From an uncultured Roseicyclus sp. (GTDB lineage Bacteria; Pseudomonadota; Alphaproteobacteria; Rhodobacterales; Rhodobacteraceae): 64,000 bases of DNA. Location: contig CANMRT010000001.1 in the NCBI GenBank assembly GCA_947500415.1, positions 1,636,073 to 1,700,072 on the forward strand. The letters are read 5' to 3'. Made by a program: the position numbers and the translations under genes. Below are positions 1 to 8,261 of the stretch, one piece after another. The notes under the pieces were generated by a model. That model was not told the origin of the DNA. It saw only the letters and a list, made by a program, of their open reading frames with translations, and did no database searches. Position 1 is the stretch's first letter. The number at the start of each line of letters is the position of its first letter.

Positions 1-1
1 A

Positions 2-1531
2 TGGGAACAGATCCGCGAGTTGACGCTGAAGTCCATCGCGCCTGCGCCGATCTATCAGGAAGGCGATCTGATCCACCGGACGATCCGCGACCTCTACAAC
101 CGCGATATCGGTGAGGTCCTTGTGGAGGGCGAGGGCGGCTACAAGCACGCCAAGAACTTCATGAAGATGATCATGCCAAGCCACGCGAAAAACGTGAAGC
201 ATTACACCGATCCGATGCCGCTTTTCGCAAAGCACAAGGTCGAGTCGTATCTGGGCGACATGTTCAATCCGACCGTTCAACTGAAGTCCGGCGGCTACAT
301 CGTAATTGGCGTGACCGAGGCACTGGTTGCGATTGACGTGAACTCTGGCCGGGCCACGAAAGAAGGCTCGATCGAGGAAACGGCGCTGAAGACCAACCTG
401 GAGGCCGCCGAAGAGGTGGCGCGGCAGTTGCGTCTGCGTGACCTCGCGGGCCTGATCGTGATCGATTTCATCGACATGGATGAGCGGCGCAACAACAACG
501 CTGTCGAGAAGCGCATCAAGGATAAGCTGAAGACGGATCGCGCGCGCATTCAGGTGGGCCGGATTTCTTCGTTCGGCCTGATGGAAATGTCGCGCCAACG
601 CCTGCGTCCCGGCATGTTGGAGGCCACAACGCAGGCCTGTCACCATTGCCACGGCACGGGCCTTGTGCGGTCCGACGACAGTCTCGCGCTATCGATCCTT
701 CGCCAATTGGAAGAGGAGGGCACTCGTGGCCGCTCCAAGGAAGTGTTGCTGACCGCGCCCGTAGGCATCGTGAACTTCCTGATCAACTTCAAGCGCGAAA
801 GCCTGGATGCCATCGAGGCACGCTCGGGTATGGCGATCCGGATTGAGGCAGACGCGAGCCTTGTGGTGCCGGACTTCAAGATTGAGAAGTTCAAGACGGC
901 GACCCGCAAGATCACGGCCGTCGCGCCCGTGATTTCGATGGACGCCTCGCTGATGGATGACATCGACGATGATGCGGAGGCTGAAGAGGCCGTTGAAGCA
1001 GTCGTCGAGACGCCCGAAGATGATGATCAGCCCAAGAAGAAGCGCCGCCGTCGTCGCGGTGGGCGTGGCCGTCGCCGGAGTGGCGAAGGCGGTGATGAGG
1101 CGCAGAATTCTGAGGATGGGGGCGAAAGCCCGTCTGAAGAGGCGCAAGGTGATGAGGCTTCTGAAGCTACTGAGGCTGCGCCCGAAGCGGCTGAAGGGGA
1201 AGAAGAGCAACCCAAGAAGCGTCGTCGTTCGCGGCGCGGTGGTCGGGGTCGTAAGTCTGCGGATGCTGTGGAAGAGACTGCTGAGACCGGGTCTGAAGAG
1301 GTGCAGACTGATGCGCCAGCGGAAGAGCCAGTCGCGGAGATGGAACCTGAGGTTGCGGCGGAACCCGAACCAGTTGCGGAAGTCGAACCTGCGCCGGAGC
1401 CGGAACCTGAACCCGAGCCAGAAGTGGCACCTGAGCCGGAGCCCGAGCCGGTTGCCGCGGAAGCAGCTCCGGAACCAGCTCCGGATGAGCCTACCAAACC
1501 AAAACGGCGTGGCTGGTGGTCACGCGGATAG
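2..1531 (+). CDS. rne: Ribonuclease E, 3' part (5' end outside window)
   Basis: Endoribonuclease that starts mRNA decay and matures rRNA and tRNA. The reading frame is open from base 2 (W-E-Q-I-R-E-L), so the S1 domain and N-terminus lie to the left of the window. The DNase I-like catalytic part is visible: the magnesium-binding aspartates sit in AIDVNSG (codon 335-337) and VIDFIDM (codon 464-466). The Zn-link that holds the dimer together is CHHCHGTG (638-661). The C-terminal half is low complexity: two Arg/Gly blocks (about 1030-1085 and 1210-1250), probably RNA-binding, between acidic Pro/Glu-rich stretches, ending in RRGWWSRG. Such disordered tails scaffold the degradosome in alphaproteobacteria; which partners bind here cannot be read from sequence. 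A terminator follows directly. Confidence 0.96.
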   Translation, partial: WEQIRELTLKSIAPAPIYQEGDLIHRTIRDLYNRDIGEVLVEGEGGYKHAKNFMKMIMPSHAKNVKHYTDPMPLFAKHKVESYLGDMFNPTVQLKSGGYIVIGVTEALVAIDVNSGRATKEGSIEETALKTNLEAAEEVARQLRLRDLAGLIVIDFIDMDERRNNNAVEKRIKDKLKTDRARIQVGRISSFGLMEMSRQRLRPGMLEATTQACHHCHGTGLVRSDDSLALSILRQLEEEGTRGRSKEVLLTAPVGIVNFLINFKRESLDAIEARSGMAIRIEADASLVVPDFKIEKFKTATRKITAVAPVISMDASLMDDIDDDAEAEEAVEAVVETPEDDDQPKKKRRRRRGGRGRRRSGEGGDEAQNSEDGGESPSEEAQGDEASEATEAAPEAAEGEEEQPKKRRRSRRGGRGRKSADAVEETAETGSEEVQTDAPAEEPVAEMEPEVAAEPEPVAEVEPAPEPEPEPEPEVAPEPEPEPVAAEAAPEPAPDEPTKPKRRGWWSRG

Positions 1532-1537
1532 AATAGC

Positions 1538-1565
1538 AAAAGGGCGCCCATTGAGGCGCTCTTTT
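1538..1565. terminator. Hairpin terminator between rne and the DsbA-family gene
   Basis: AAAAGGGCGCC pairs with GGCGCTCTTTT (one G-T pair) around a 6-nt loop. A-rich and T-rich flanks make it work on both strands, which suits the convergent genes on either side. Confidence 0.8.
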
Positions 1566-1588
1566 CATGGCAGTGAATGATTGGCTTT

Positions 1589-2341
1589 TTACTCAGCGGT
1601 TTCCCGAAGGATCGCCACGATCTCCTGCATGTTTGGCAGTGGCACATAGCCCTGCACCAACTGATCGCCGAACACGAAGGACGGCGTTCCAGTGATGCCC
1701 ATACGGCTCGCCAGATCACGGTTGTAATTGATGGTCGCCTCGACCAACGGATCGTCAATTGCCGCGAAGATCGCTTCGCTGTCGAGGCCTAGATCGGTTG
1801 CCAGACGGGCCAGCGACAGCTCGGTCACATCGGCACGCATAGTGATAAGCGCGTCGTTCATCAGCTCATAGGCCTGCCCGCCGAGGGCAATGCGCGTGGC
1901 GATAGCAAAGCGGCTGGCCAGCTCAGATTGCTCGCCCAGGATCGGGAATTCCTTGGTGATGATGCGTATGTTTCCGTCGGACTCCACCAACTCGCTCACC
2001 TCAGGATGTGCGCGGCGACAGAAGGAGCAACGGTAATCCAGGAATTCGACGATCACGATGTCACCGTCCGGGTTTCCGCTGACATGGTCGAAAGCAGAGT
2101 TGAAGAGGGCGTCTTCGTTCTCAACCACTGCAAGCGCCTGCGCCTGCGCTTCCAATTCGGCTTGCCGTTCTTCCAGAACGCCGATGGCTTCCATCAAAAC
2201 TTCAGGGTTCTCAAGAAGATAGGCGCGGACTTCGGCCCGGAAGGCGTCGCGTTCTGCCTCGGTCAGATCATCTAGATCCGTTGCGGCAGCTTGGCCCGCA
2301 AGAAGGGCACCTACTGCAGCGCCGAGCAAATACTTCATCAT
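1589..2341 (-). CDS. DsbA-family periplasmic thiol oxidoreductase
   Basis: Thioredoxin-fold protein of the DsbA/BdbD/ScsC type, 250 residues. A signal peptide covers about residues 1-20 (AVGALLAGQAAA), so it acts in the periplasm. Residues 22-75 form a charged helical segment like the N-terminal oligomerisation or stalk region seen in ScsC- and Com1-like proteins. The thioredoxin domain starts near residue 93, with the active site C105-S-F-C108 and the cis-proline loop GITGTPSFVFG near residue 215. The family oxidises or isomerises disulfides in exported proteins; the substrate is unknown. The CSFC dipeptide differs from the CPHC of E. coli DsbA, so redox potential and direction may differ. 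It is convergent with rne and divergent from the aminotransferase (gap 114 bp). Confidence 0.88.
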   Translation of the reverse strand: MMKYLLGAAVGALLAGQAAATDLDDLTEAERDAFRAEVRAYLLENPEVLMEAIGVLEERQAELEAQAQALAVVENEDALFNSAFDHVSGNPDGDIVIVEFLDYRCSFCRRAHPEVSELVESDGNIRIITKEFPILGEQSELASRFAIATRIALGGQAYELMNDALITMRADVTELSLARLATDLGLDSEAIFAAIDDPLVEATINYNRDLASRMGITGTPSFVFGDQLVQGYVPLPNMQEIVAILRETAE

Positions 2342-2455
2342 TCGAATTCTCCGTCATTCGGAATTCTCTGTTCCTACCACATCGCGCAGCGCCCGCCACC
2401 ATTGACGAGGCCCCATTTGACTGCTTTCACCGCGCACAATTCAGTGAGGTGAAAA

Positions 2456-3607
2456 ATGCGCCATTCGTCCCGTGCCCTTGTCGACCCGTTCATCGTGATG
2501 GACGTGATGGAAGCGGCTCGCGCGGCGGAAGAGGCCGGTCGTCACATCATCCATATGGAGGTTGGGCAACCGGGGACGGGCGCGCCCCTGGCCGCGCGGA
2601 AGCGTCTCGCCGATGAGATGGAGGCTGGACCGTTAGGCTATACTGTAGCGTTGGGGCGGCCTGATCTAAGGGCAGGGATCGCGGCGCTTTACGATGAATG
2701 GTACGGCCTCGATGTTGACCCCGGCCGCATTGTGCTGACGGCGGGTGCTTCGGGTGCGTTCCTTCTAGCGTTCACCGCGCTCTTTGATGCCGGGGCCAAA
2801 GTGGCACTCGGGGAACCTTGCTATCCATCTTACCGGCAAATCCTCTCGGCTCTGTCGTTGGAGCCTGTAGGCCTGCAAACCCATGCGGAAACGCGGTACC
2901 AGCCGACGCCGGACCATTTGTCGGAGGAGTTGGATGGATTGATCGTGGCAAGCCCGGCCAATCCAACGGGAACGATGCTCTTTGAGTCAGAGTTACGCGC
3001 CTTGAGCGGCGCCTGTAAGTCGCGTGATATCTCCCTGATTTCGGACGAAATTTACCACGGTTTGCAGTATGAGGGGCGTGCCGTTTCGGCACTGGAGGTG
3101 ACCGACGATGTCTATGTCATCAACTCCTTCTCAAAATATTTCTCGATGACAGGATGGCGGCTCGGTTGGATGGTCGTTCCACCCGATCATGTCCGCATTA
3201 TCGAGCGGTTGGCGCAGAACATGTTCATCTGCCCGTCCCATGCCGCTCAGGTGGCCGCGTTAGGTGCACTGAGCCCAGATGGACGCGCTGAATTGGATCA
3301 ACATCGCGAGGTTTACGCTCGCAATCGTGACTTGCTTTCCAAGGGCTTGGCCGAGGCAGGGCTCACGAAAACCGCGCCTGCGGATGGGGCCTTCTACGTC
3401 TATGTGGATGTGTCGGAATTTACCGATGATGCACGCGCCTTTGCGACAGAAATACTTGATCAGGCAGGCATTGCGGTGACGCCCGGCCTCGATTTCGATA
3501 AGGCGCGTGGCGCGGGAACGCTCAGGTTTTCCTACGCGCGCGCGACGGCAGATATCGAAGAAGGTGTCTCGCGCCTCATTGCCTTCATGCACGCGCGTAA
3601 GGGCTAG
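2456..3607 (+). CDS. PLP-dependent aminotransferase, class I/II
   Basis: Fold-type I aminotransferase, 383 residues, the full length for the family. Visible landmarks are N169 in ANPTG, D197 and Y200 in SDEIY, the Schiff-base lysine K227 in NSFSKYFSMTGWR, and R235 just after it. These residues contact the PLP ring, the phosphate and the substrate carboxylate. The enzyme exchanges an amino group between an amino acid and a 2-oxo acid; the exact substrate cannot be assigned from these motifs. The chosen ATG follows a GAGGTG ribosome-binding site and keeps the N-terminal helix that precedes the MEVGQPG motif. The next gene starts about 50 bp downstream on the same strand, so the two may be co-transcribed, although no functional link is obvious. 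Confidence 0.88.
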   Translation: MRHSSRALVDPFIVMDVMEAARAAEEAGRHIIHMEVGQPGTGAPLAARKRLADEMEAGPLGYTVALGRPDLRAGIAALYDEWYGLDVDPGRIVLTAGASGAFLLAFTALFDAGAKVALGEPCYPSYRQILSALSLEPVGLQTHAETRYQPTPDHLSEELDGLIVASPANPTGTMLFESELRALSGACKSRDISLISDEIYHGLQYEGRAVSALEVTDDVYVINSFSKYFSMTGWRLGWMVVPPDHVRIIERLAQNMFICPSHAAQVAALGALSPDGRAELDQHREVYARNRDLLSKGLAEAGLTKTAPADGAFYVYVDVSEFTDDARAFATEILDQAGIAVTPGLDFDKARGAGTLRFSYARATADIEEGVSRLIAFMHARKG

Positions 3608-3659
3608 GAGTGCGCGCTGCCTTTTGGTAAGCAGGGGCCAACCAAGAGGGATTATCCCC

Positions 3660-4868
3660 GTGATCCGAGCAGTTCTGATTTTCGCCCTTCTGTGCTGTCC
3701 TTTGCCAGCGTTTTCGCAAGGCTTTGGAGCGCTGGCCCGCGTTCTGCCAGAGGACTCTTCTCTTTCTGACAACAGGCGTGGGACCGAGTTGGAGTTGGCG
3801 CTGAGCCAAGCGGTGCCATTCCGGGTCTTCACACTCGACGAACCGATGCGTGTTGTGCTCGATTTTCGCGAAGTCGATTTCACGGGCCTGCCCGAGGGCT
3901 TCAACCGGGCGCGTGAGGTAGACCAAATCGCCTTTGGCGGGGCCTCCACGCCGGGATGGTCGCGCATGGTCCTGACGCTAAACACCCCGATGCTGCCTGA
4001 GATCGCGGCGATGGAGATTGATGACATAAGCGGTGAGGCAGTGGTGAACCTGTCGCTGGCCCCGGCTGAAGCCGATGCCTTTGCGGCAGCAGCAGGCGCA
4101 CCGCCGGGACTAAGCGGCGTGTTGTTGCCCGTTGTAACGCAGGCCGCCCCACCCTCTGATGACGGGACTTTGTTGGTTGTGTTGGACCCGGGACACGGCG
4201 GCATTGACCCCGGCGCGGTGCGCAACGGCCATGATGAGGCCACGCTCATGCTGGCCTTCGCGCGCGAGTTACGGGAAATCATGCGGCGCACGGGAGACAT
4301 AGAAGTTGTCATGACCCGCGATGCGGATGTCTTCGTGCCATTGCCGACGCGGGTAACCATTGCGCGGGCCGCAGGGGCGGACATCTTCATCTCCCTCCAC
4401 GCCGATGCGATTGCGGAGGGGCGGGCGCAGGGGGCCACGGTTTATACACTGGCCGATGAGGCCTCGGACGCGGCCACTGCCGCCTTGGCCGAGCAGCATG
4501 ATCGGGCAGATTTGCTGCAAGGCATCGACCTGTCGGGCAGCGATGATGAGGTTGTGAGCGTTTTGCTAGACTTGGCCCGGATTGAAAACGCGCCCCGCAG
4601 TCGGGCATTTGCTGACATTCTTGTGCAAGCTATTGATACCACTGGCCTTGATCTGCATGGCCGCCCACGCGGCGAAGGGGCTTTTTCTGTTTTGAAGGCG
4701 GCCGATTTCCCAGCCGTTTTGCTGGAGGTCGGGTTCCTTAGCGAAGGGGGCGATCTGGAGAACATTCTTGATCCTGGCTGGCGGTCGCGGATGCAGGCGG
4801 CGATCACCGGCGCGGTGATTGCCTGGGCGCAGGCCGATGCAGCAGCGGATGCCCTCAGACGCCAGTGA
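3660..4868 (+). CDS. amiC: N-acetylmuramoyl-L-alanine amidase (AMIN plus Amidase_3)
   Basis: Periplasmic zinc hydrolase that cuts the bond between N-acetylmuramic acid and the stem peptide, used in daughter-cell separation. I chose the GTG at 3660, preceded by AGAGGG, because it puts a clean signal peptide (about residues 1-20, ending PAFSQG) at the front; the frame itself is open further upstream inside the previous gene. An AMIN-type peptidoglycan-targeting domain fills about residues 22-135. The Amidase_3 domain runs from about 170 to the end, with zinc ligands H179 (DPGHGG), E193 and H247 (ISLHADA) and the catalytic E356 (LLEVGFLS). No LysM repeat is seen. The 3' end overlaps the convergent methyltransferase by 14 bp. 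The PBP1A gene nearby fits a wall-growth neighbourhood. Confidence 0.92.
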   Translation: MIRAVLIFALLCCPLPAFSQGFGALARVLPEDSSLSDNRRGTELELALSQAVPFRVFTLDEPMRVVLDFREVDFTGLPEGFNRAREVDQIAFGGASTPGWSRMVLTLNTPMLPEIAAMEIDDISGEAVVNLSLAPAEADAFAAAAGAPPGLSGVLLPVVTQAAPPSDDGTLLVVLDPGHGGIDPGAVRNGHDEATLMLAFARELREIMRRTGDIEVVMTRDADVFVPLPTRVTIARAAGADIFISLHADAIAEGRAQGATVYTLADEASDAATAALAEQHDRADLLQGIDLSGSDDEVVSVLLDLARIENAPRSRAFADILVQAIDTTGLDLHGRPRGEGAFSVLKAADFPAVLLEVGFLSEGGDLENILDPGWRSRMQAAITGAVIAWAQADAAADALRRQ

Positions 4869-5463
4869 ATTCGGCGAGCCAGACTGAGTGCCCCATCAAT
4901 TCGGCGTCATCAGGTCGAAACCAGACTTCAGCAAAACCGTTCTGGTTTAACAGGGCCCGATAAACGTTGGGCGCGAGGCTCATGTGATAAACCTCAGATT
5001 TTCCCACTGTGCCCCAGGCTTCGCCGTGGGACGGGCCGGAGGTGAAGAGAAGCCGCGCGCCCGGGGCCGCATGGGCGGCGAACACGGGGAACATGGCGCG
5101 TTGATCCGCCTCGTTGAGATGGAAAAAGCTGTTGAACGCCAGAATGATATTGAATGATTCTTCCATGGCGAGGCTTCGCATGTCGGCGTTGATCGCGCGT
5201 ACTTCCGGCACCCGCTCACGGATTTCTGAGATCATCGCCGCCGCGCCATCCACGCCGATTACAAAATCGCCACGCTCCACGAACCATCGCGCAATCGGCT
5301 CGCCAGATCCACAGCCCAGATCCAGCACGTGCAATCCGGGCGCGCGACCGGCGACGCAAGCCTCAAGCGCCGGGCGTTCCCACAGGCTGCGATTGCGCTG
5401 CTTCGCCCAATCGGCCGCCTCGCGCTCATAAGTCGCCAAAATTTGATCCGGTCGGGCCCTCAT
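4855..5463 (-). CDS. SAM-dependent methyltransferase, class I
   Basis: Small class I methyltransferase, 202 residues from the chosen ATG at 5463. Motif I, which binds S-adenosylmethionine, is VLDLGCGSGEP near residues 46-56. It is followed by an acidic residue at the end of strand 2 (VIGVDGAA) and by the strand-4 motif IILAFNSFFHL. The N-terminal YEREAADWAKQRN segment resembles the cap helix of small-molecule methyltransferases. The substrate is unknown. The longer open frame upstream is discarded because it would run back across the mrcA promoter and start. A GGGGA sits just upstream of the ATG. Divergent from mrcA (gap 97 bp) and overlapping the amidase 3' end. Confidence 0.8.
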   Translation of the reverse strand: MRARPDQILATYEREAADWAKQRNRSLWERPALEACVAGRAPGLHVLDLGCGSGEPIARWFVERGDFVIGVDGAAAMISEIRERVPEVRAINADMRSLAMEESFNIILAFNSFFHLNEADQRAMFPVFAAHAAPGARLLFTSGPSHGEAWGTVGKSEVYHMSLAPNVYRALLNQNGFAEVWFRPDDAELMGHSVWLAEFTGV

Positions 5464-5501
5464 TTCCCCGTAATAACACGGCAATAACCCGCCGTCGTGT
5501 T

Positions 5502-5530
5502 TTGACCGCTCTCGCGCGCGCGCGTATAGA
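5502..5530 (+). promoter_or_regulatory. Sigma-70-type promoter of mrcA with a CG-repeat spacer
   Basis: TTGACC (5502-5507), a 17-bp spacer, then TATAGA (5525-5530), 30 bp before the mrcA start codon. Twelve of the spacer bases are an uninterrupted (CG)6 run. Confidence 0.65.
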
Positions 5531-5560
5531 GGGACAAGCTTTGGGGACCACGAGCACAAC

Positions 5561-8131
5561 ATGCGATTCATTATTGGTATCTTCGGCGCGATTTTCAGCG
5601 CCATAACCCTTTCGCTTGTCTTTGCCGCAGTTGGCATTGGCGGGCTGATCTTCATGTATTCGCGCGGCCTGCCGGATCATGAGACTCTGTCGAGCTATGC
5701 GCCCCCGACGATCAGCCGGATATATTCGCGTCAGGGCATGATTGTGGATGAATTCGCGTCCGAACGGAGGCTGTTTACGCCTGCCGATGAAATCCCCGAA
5801 TTGGTCGCATATGCGTTCGTCTCTGCTGAAGACCGCAACTTCTACAACCACGCAGGCTACGATCCCCGCGCCATCGCCGCCGCCTTTGTAGAGGCCATTC
5901 GGTCCCGTGGGCGGGACGTGCGCGGCGCCTCGACGATCACGCAGCAGGTGATGAAGAACTTCCTGCTCGACGGCTCGCGAACCGTTGAACGTAAGGTGCG
6001 AGAGATCATCCTTGCCGCCCGTATTGAGCGCACGTTGAGCAAGGATCGCATCCTTGAGCTCTACCTGAACGAGATTTTCCTGGGCCAGAACTCCTATGGT
6101 GTGACGGCGGCCGCGCAGACCTATTTCAACGCAACGCTTGAAGACCTGACTTTGGAGCAGGTGGCCTACTTAGCGGCCCTTCCGCAGGCGCCATCGCGGT
6201 TTCACCCTGTCGAAGACTATGAGCGCGCGATCAATCGCCGAAACTACGTGCTGCGCGAGATGTTCGAGAACGGCTATATCACCGAGACCGAACTGGAGGA
6301 GGCGCAAGCCACAGCACTGGAAACCGTGCAGGGCGGCCACATAGAGGCGTTCCGTCTGACCCGTCCGCCGCGCAATTACTTCACCGATGAAATCCGTCGT
6401 CAGTTGAGCGCCGAATACGGTGCGGACGAGTTCTTCTCCGGCGGGTATGCCGTGCGTTCGACCATGGATGAGAGTCTGCAGGAGGTCGCGGAATCTGCGC
6501 TGCGCCGCGCGCTTGAGCGCTACGACCGCAACCTCGGAACGTGGCGCGGGGCATATACAACAATCGACCCTGCCGACCTTGGCGATGGAGATGAAGCCAC
6601 TTGGCGCGCCGCTTTGGCTGACGCGGACATCCCACGCGACATCGACGGTTGGTTCGCTGCCGTGGTCTTGGAAGTTGGCGAAAGCTCGGCCCGTATTGGT
6701 ATTGAAGGGGTGGATGAAGACGAAGACGGTCACTTTATCCCCGCAGAAGATGTGACCTGGGCACGCCCCTTGCGCGAAGACGGATCGCGTGGAAACACGG
6801 CGCGTGTTGCGGGTGATCTTCTGAGTGTCGGTGACGTGGTGCACGTGCGCCGAATGACCCGCGACAGCGACGGCTCGTTCTTGCGCTGGACCTTGCGACA
6901 AGTGCCCGAAGTGCAGGGCGGCTTTATGGCGATGGACGTGCACACGGGCCGGGTTCTGGCGATGCAGGGCGGCTTTTCGTACCAACACAGCTCGTTCAAT
7001 CGCGCCACGCAGGCCACGCGCCAACCGGGTTCGAGCTTCAAGCCCTTCGTCTACGCCGCCGCACTGGATTCCGGCTACAGCCCGAACACCATCGTGATCG
7101 ACGCCCCGATTGAGGTGCAAACGGGAGAAGGGATTTGGCGGCCGCAGAACGCGTCGAACCAGTTCTACGGCCCATCGCCTTTGCGGACGGGCATTGAACG
7201 GTCGCGGAACCTGATGACAGTGCGTCTGGCGCAGGAAGTCGGCATGGATACGATCGCGCGTTACGCCGAGCGTTTCGGGGTATACGATGAGATGCAGCCA
7301 TTCCTTGCGAATTCGCTCGGCTCTCAGGAAACCACGTTGTTCCGTATGGTTGCAGCCTATGCGATGTTCGCAAATGGCGGCGAGCGGGTGGAACCGACCC
7401 TCGTGGACCGCATTCAGAACCGCTATGGCGAAACCGTCTATCGTCACGACCAGCGGCTTTGCCCTGACTGTGAACTGGCATCGTTAGAAGAGGGGCTTGC
7501 GCCTCGGATAGTGTCGACGCGTGAGCGCGTGATGGACCCGATCACAGCCTATCAGCTGACTTCCATGATGCGTGGCGTTGTGCAACGCGGCACGGCCTCG
7601 GGCTCGGTCAACTTGCCGGTGCCAACAGCGGGTAAGACGGGAACGACCAATGAAGCGCGTGATGTTTGGTTCGTGGGCTTCACTTCGAACATCGCGGCTG
7701 GTTGCTACATCGGCTACGATCAACCTGAACCGCTGGGGCGCGGTGCTTCGGGCGGCGGCATGTGTGGCCCGGTGTTCCAACGCTTCATGTTGGAAGCGAT
7801 CGAGGAATACGGCGGCGGCGATTTCCCTGTGCCAGAAGGCGGCCAGTTCTTCCCCATCGACCGTTTCTCGGGCGCGCGTCTTCCTGCCGGGTCATCCGGT
7901 GATCACGTGGTCTATGAGTTGTTCCGCGAAGGCGAAGAACCCTATCAGGGCTTGCTGTCAGTCATCGACGGCGGTTGGGCGATGTCGTCGGACATTCCAA
8001 TGTTCACCCGCGGGGGCGAGACTGGCGGCGGCGGCGGGCAGGGGGTTCTAGTGGAAACCTCCGACGGGGATACTGCACGGGTGCCAACGGCGACTGGCTT
8101 CGGAACGCTAAGTTCCGGCGGATTGTATTAA
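5561..8131 (+). CDS. mrcA: Penicillin-binding protein 1A, bifunctional
   Basis: Class A PBP of 856 residues that polymerises lipid II and cross-links the peptides at the inner membrane. One membrane anchor covers about residues 3-33. The GT51 glycosyltransferase follows: catalytic E90 in SAEDRNFYNHAG, then RGASTITQQVMKNFLL and the helix ending ELYLNEIFLGQNSYG. A middle OB-like insert (about 300-450) is typical of PBP1A. The transpeptidase carries S491-S-F-K494 (the acylated serine), the SRN motif (ERSRNLM) and K692-T-G-T. All catalytic motifs are intact. The tail after the KTG box is long and Gly-rich (GGGGGQG). It has its own promoter and lies next to a cell-wall amidase. Family assignment is secure; the 1A label rests on length and domain order. 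Confidence 0.95.
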   Translation: MRFIIGIFGAIFSAITLSLVFAAVGIGGLIFMYSRGLPDHETLSSYAPPTISRIYSRQGMIVDEFASERRLFTPADEIPELVAYAFVSAEDRNFYNHAGYDPRAIAAAFVEAIRSRGRDVRGASTITQQVMKNFLLDGSRTVERKVREIILAARIERTLSKDRILELYLNEIFLGQNSYGVTAAAQTYFNATLEDLTLEQVAYLAALPQAPSRFHPVEDYERAINRRNYVLREMFENGYITETELEEAQATALETVQGGHIEAFRLTRPPRNYFTDEIRRQLSAEYGADEFFSGGYAVRSTMDESLQEVAESALRRALERYDRNLGTWRGAYTTIDPADLGDGDEATWRAALADADIPRDIDGWFAAVVLEVGESSARIGIEGVDEDEDGHFIPAEDVTWARPLREDGSRGNTARVAGDLLSVGDVVHVRRMTRDSDGSFLRWTLRQVPEVQGGFMAMDVHTGRVLAMQGGFSYQHSSFNRATQATRQPGSSFKPFVYAAALDSGYSPNTIVIDAPIEVQTGEGIWRPQNASNQFYGPSPLRTGIERSRNLMTVRLAQEVGMDTIARYAERFGVYDEMQPFLANSLGSQETTLFRMVAAYAMFANGGERVEPTLVDRIQNRYGETVYRHDQRLCPDCELASLEEGLAPRIVSTRERVMDPITAYQLTSMMRGVVQRGTASGSVNLPVPTAGKTGTTNEARDVWFVGFTSNIAAGCYIGYDQPEPLGRGASGGGMCGPVFQRFMLEAIEEYGGGDFPVPEGGQFFPIDRFSGARLPAGSSGDHVVYELFREGEEPYQGLLSVIDGGWAMSSDIPMFTRGGETGGGGGQGVLVETSDGDTARVPTATGFGTLSSGGLY

Positions 8132-8170
8132 GTCATTTCAACGCTGCGGCCATCTCCCAAGTAGGAACGA

Positions 8171-8192
8171 CCAGAGCCTGGAAAGGCTCTGG
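8171..8192 (+). terminator. Hairpin between mrcA and prfB
   Basis: CCAGAGCCT and AGGCTCTGG form a perfect 9-bp stem closed by a GGAA tetraloop, 39 bp after the mrcA stop. The following bases (GGTTGCGCTT) lack a real T-run, so it may end mrcA transcription poorly or act as an RNA stability hairpin. Confidence 0.5.
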
Positions 8193-8261
8193 GGTTGCGC
8201 TTGAGGGCCGACGATAGTTCCACTACATCTCGCACAGCATATTCCCCGAAAGGCCCAGACC

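Noticed and set aside
1027..1758. Leftward frame rich in Ser/Gly/Pro over the rne tail
   Set aside because: Reverse of the Glu/Pro/Arg-rich rne tail; low complexity follows from the codon repeats.
6170..7447. Leftward frame of 425 codons inside mrcA
   Set aside because: Antisense to the conserved PBP1A domains; composition of a shadow frame.
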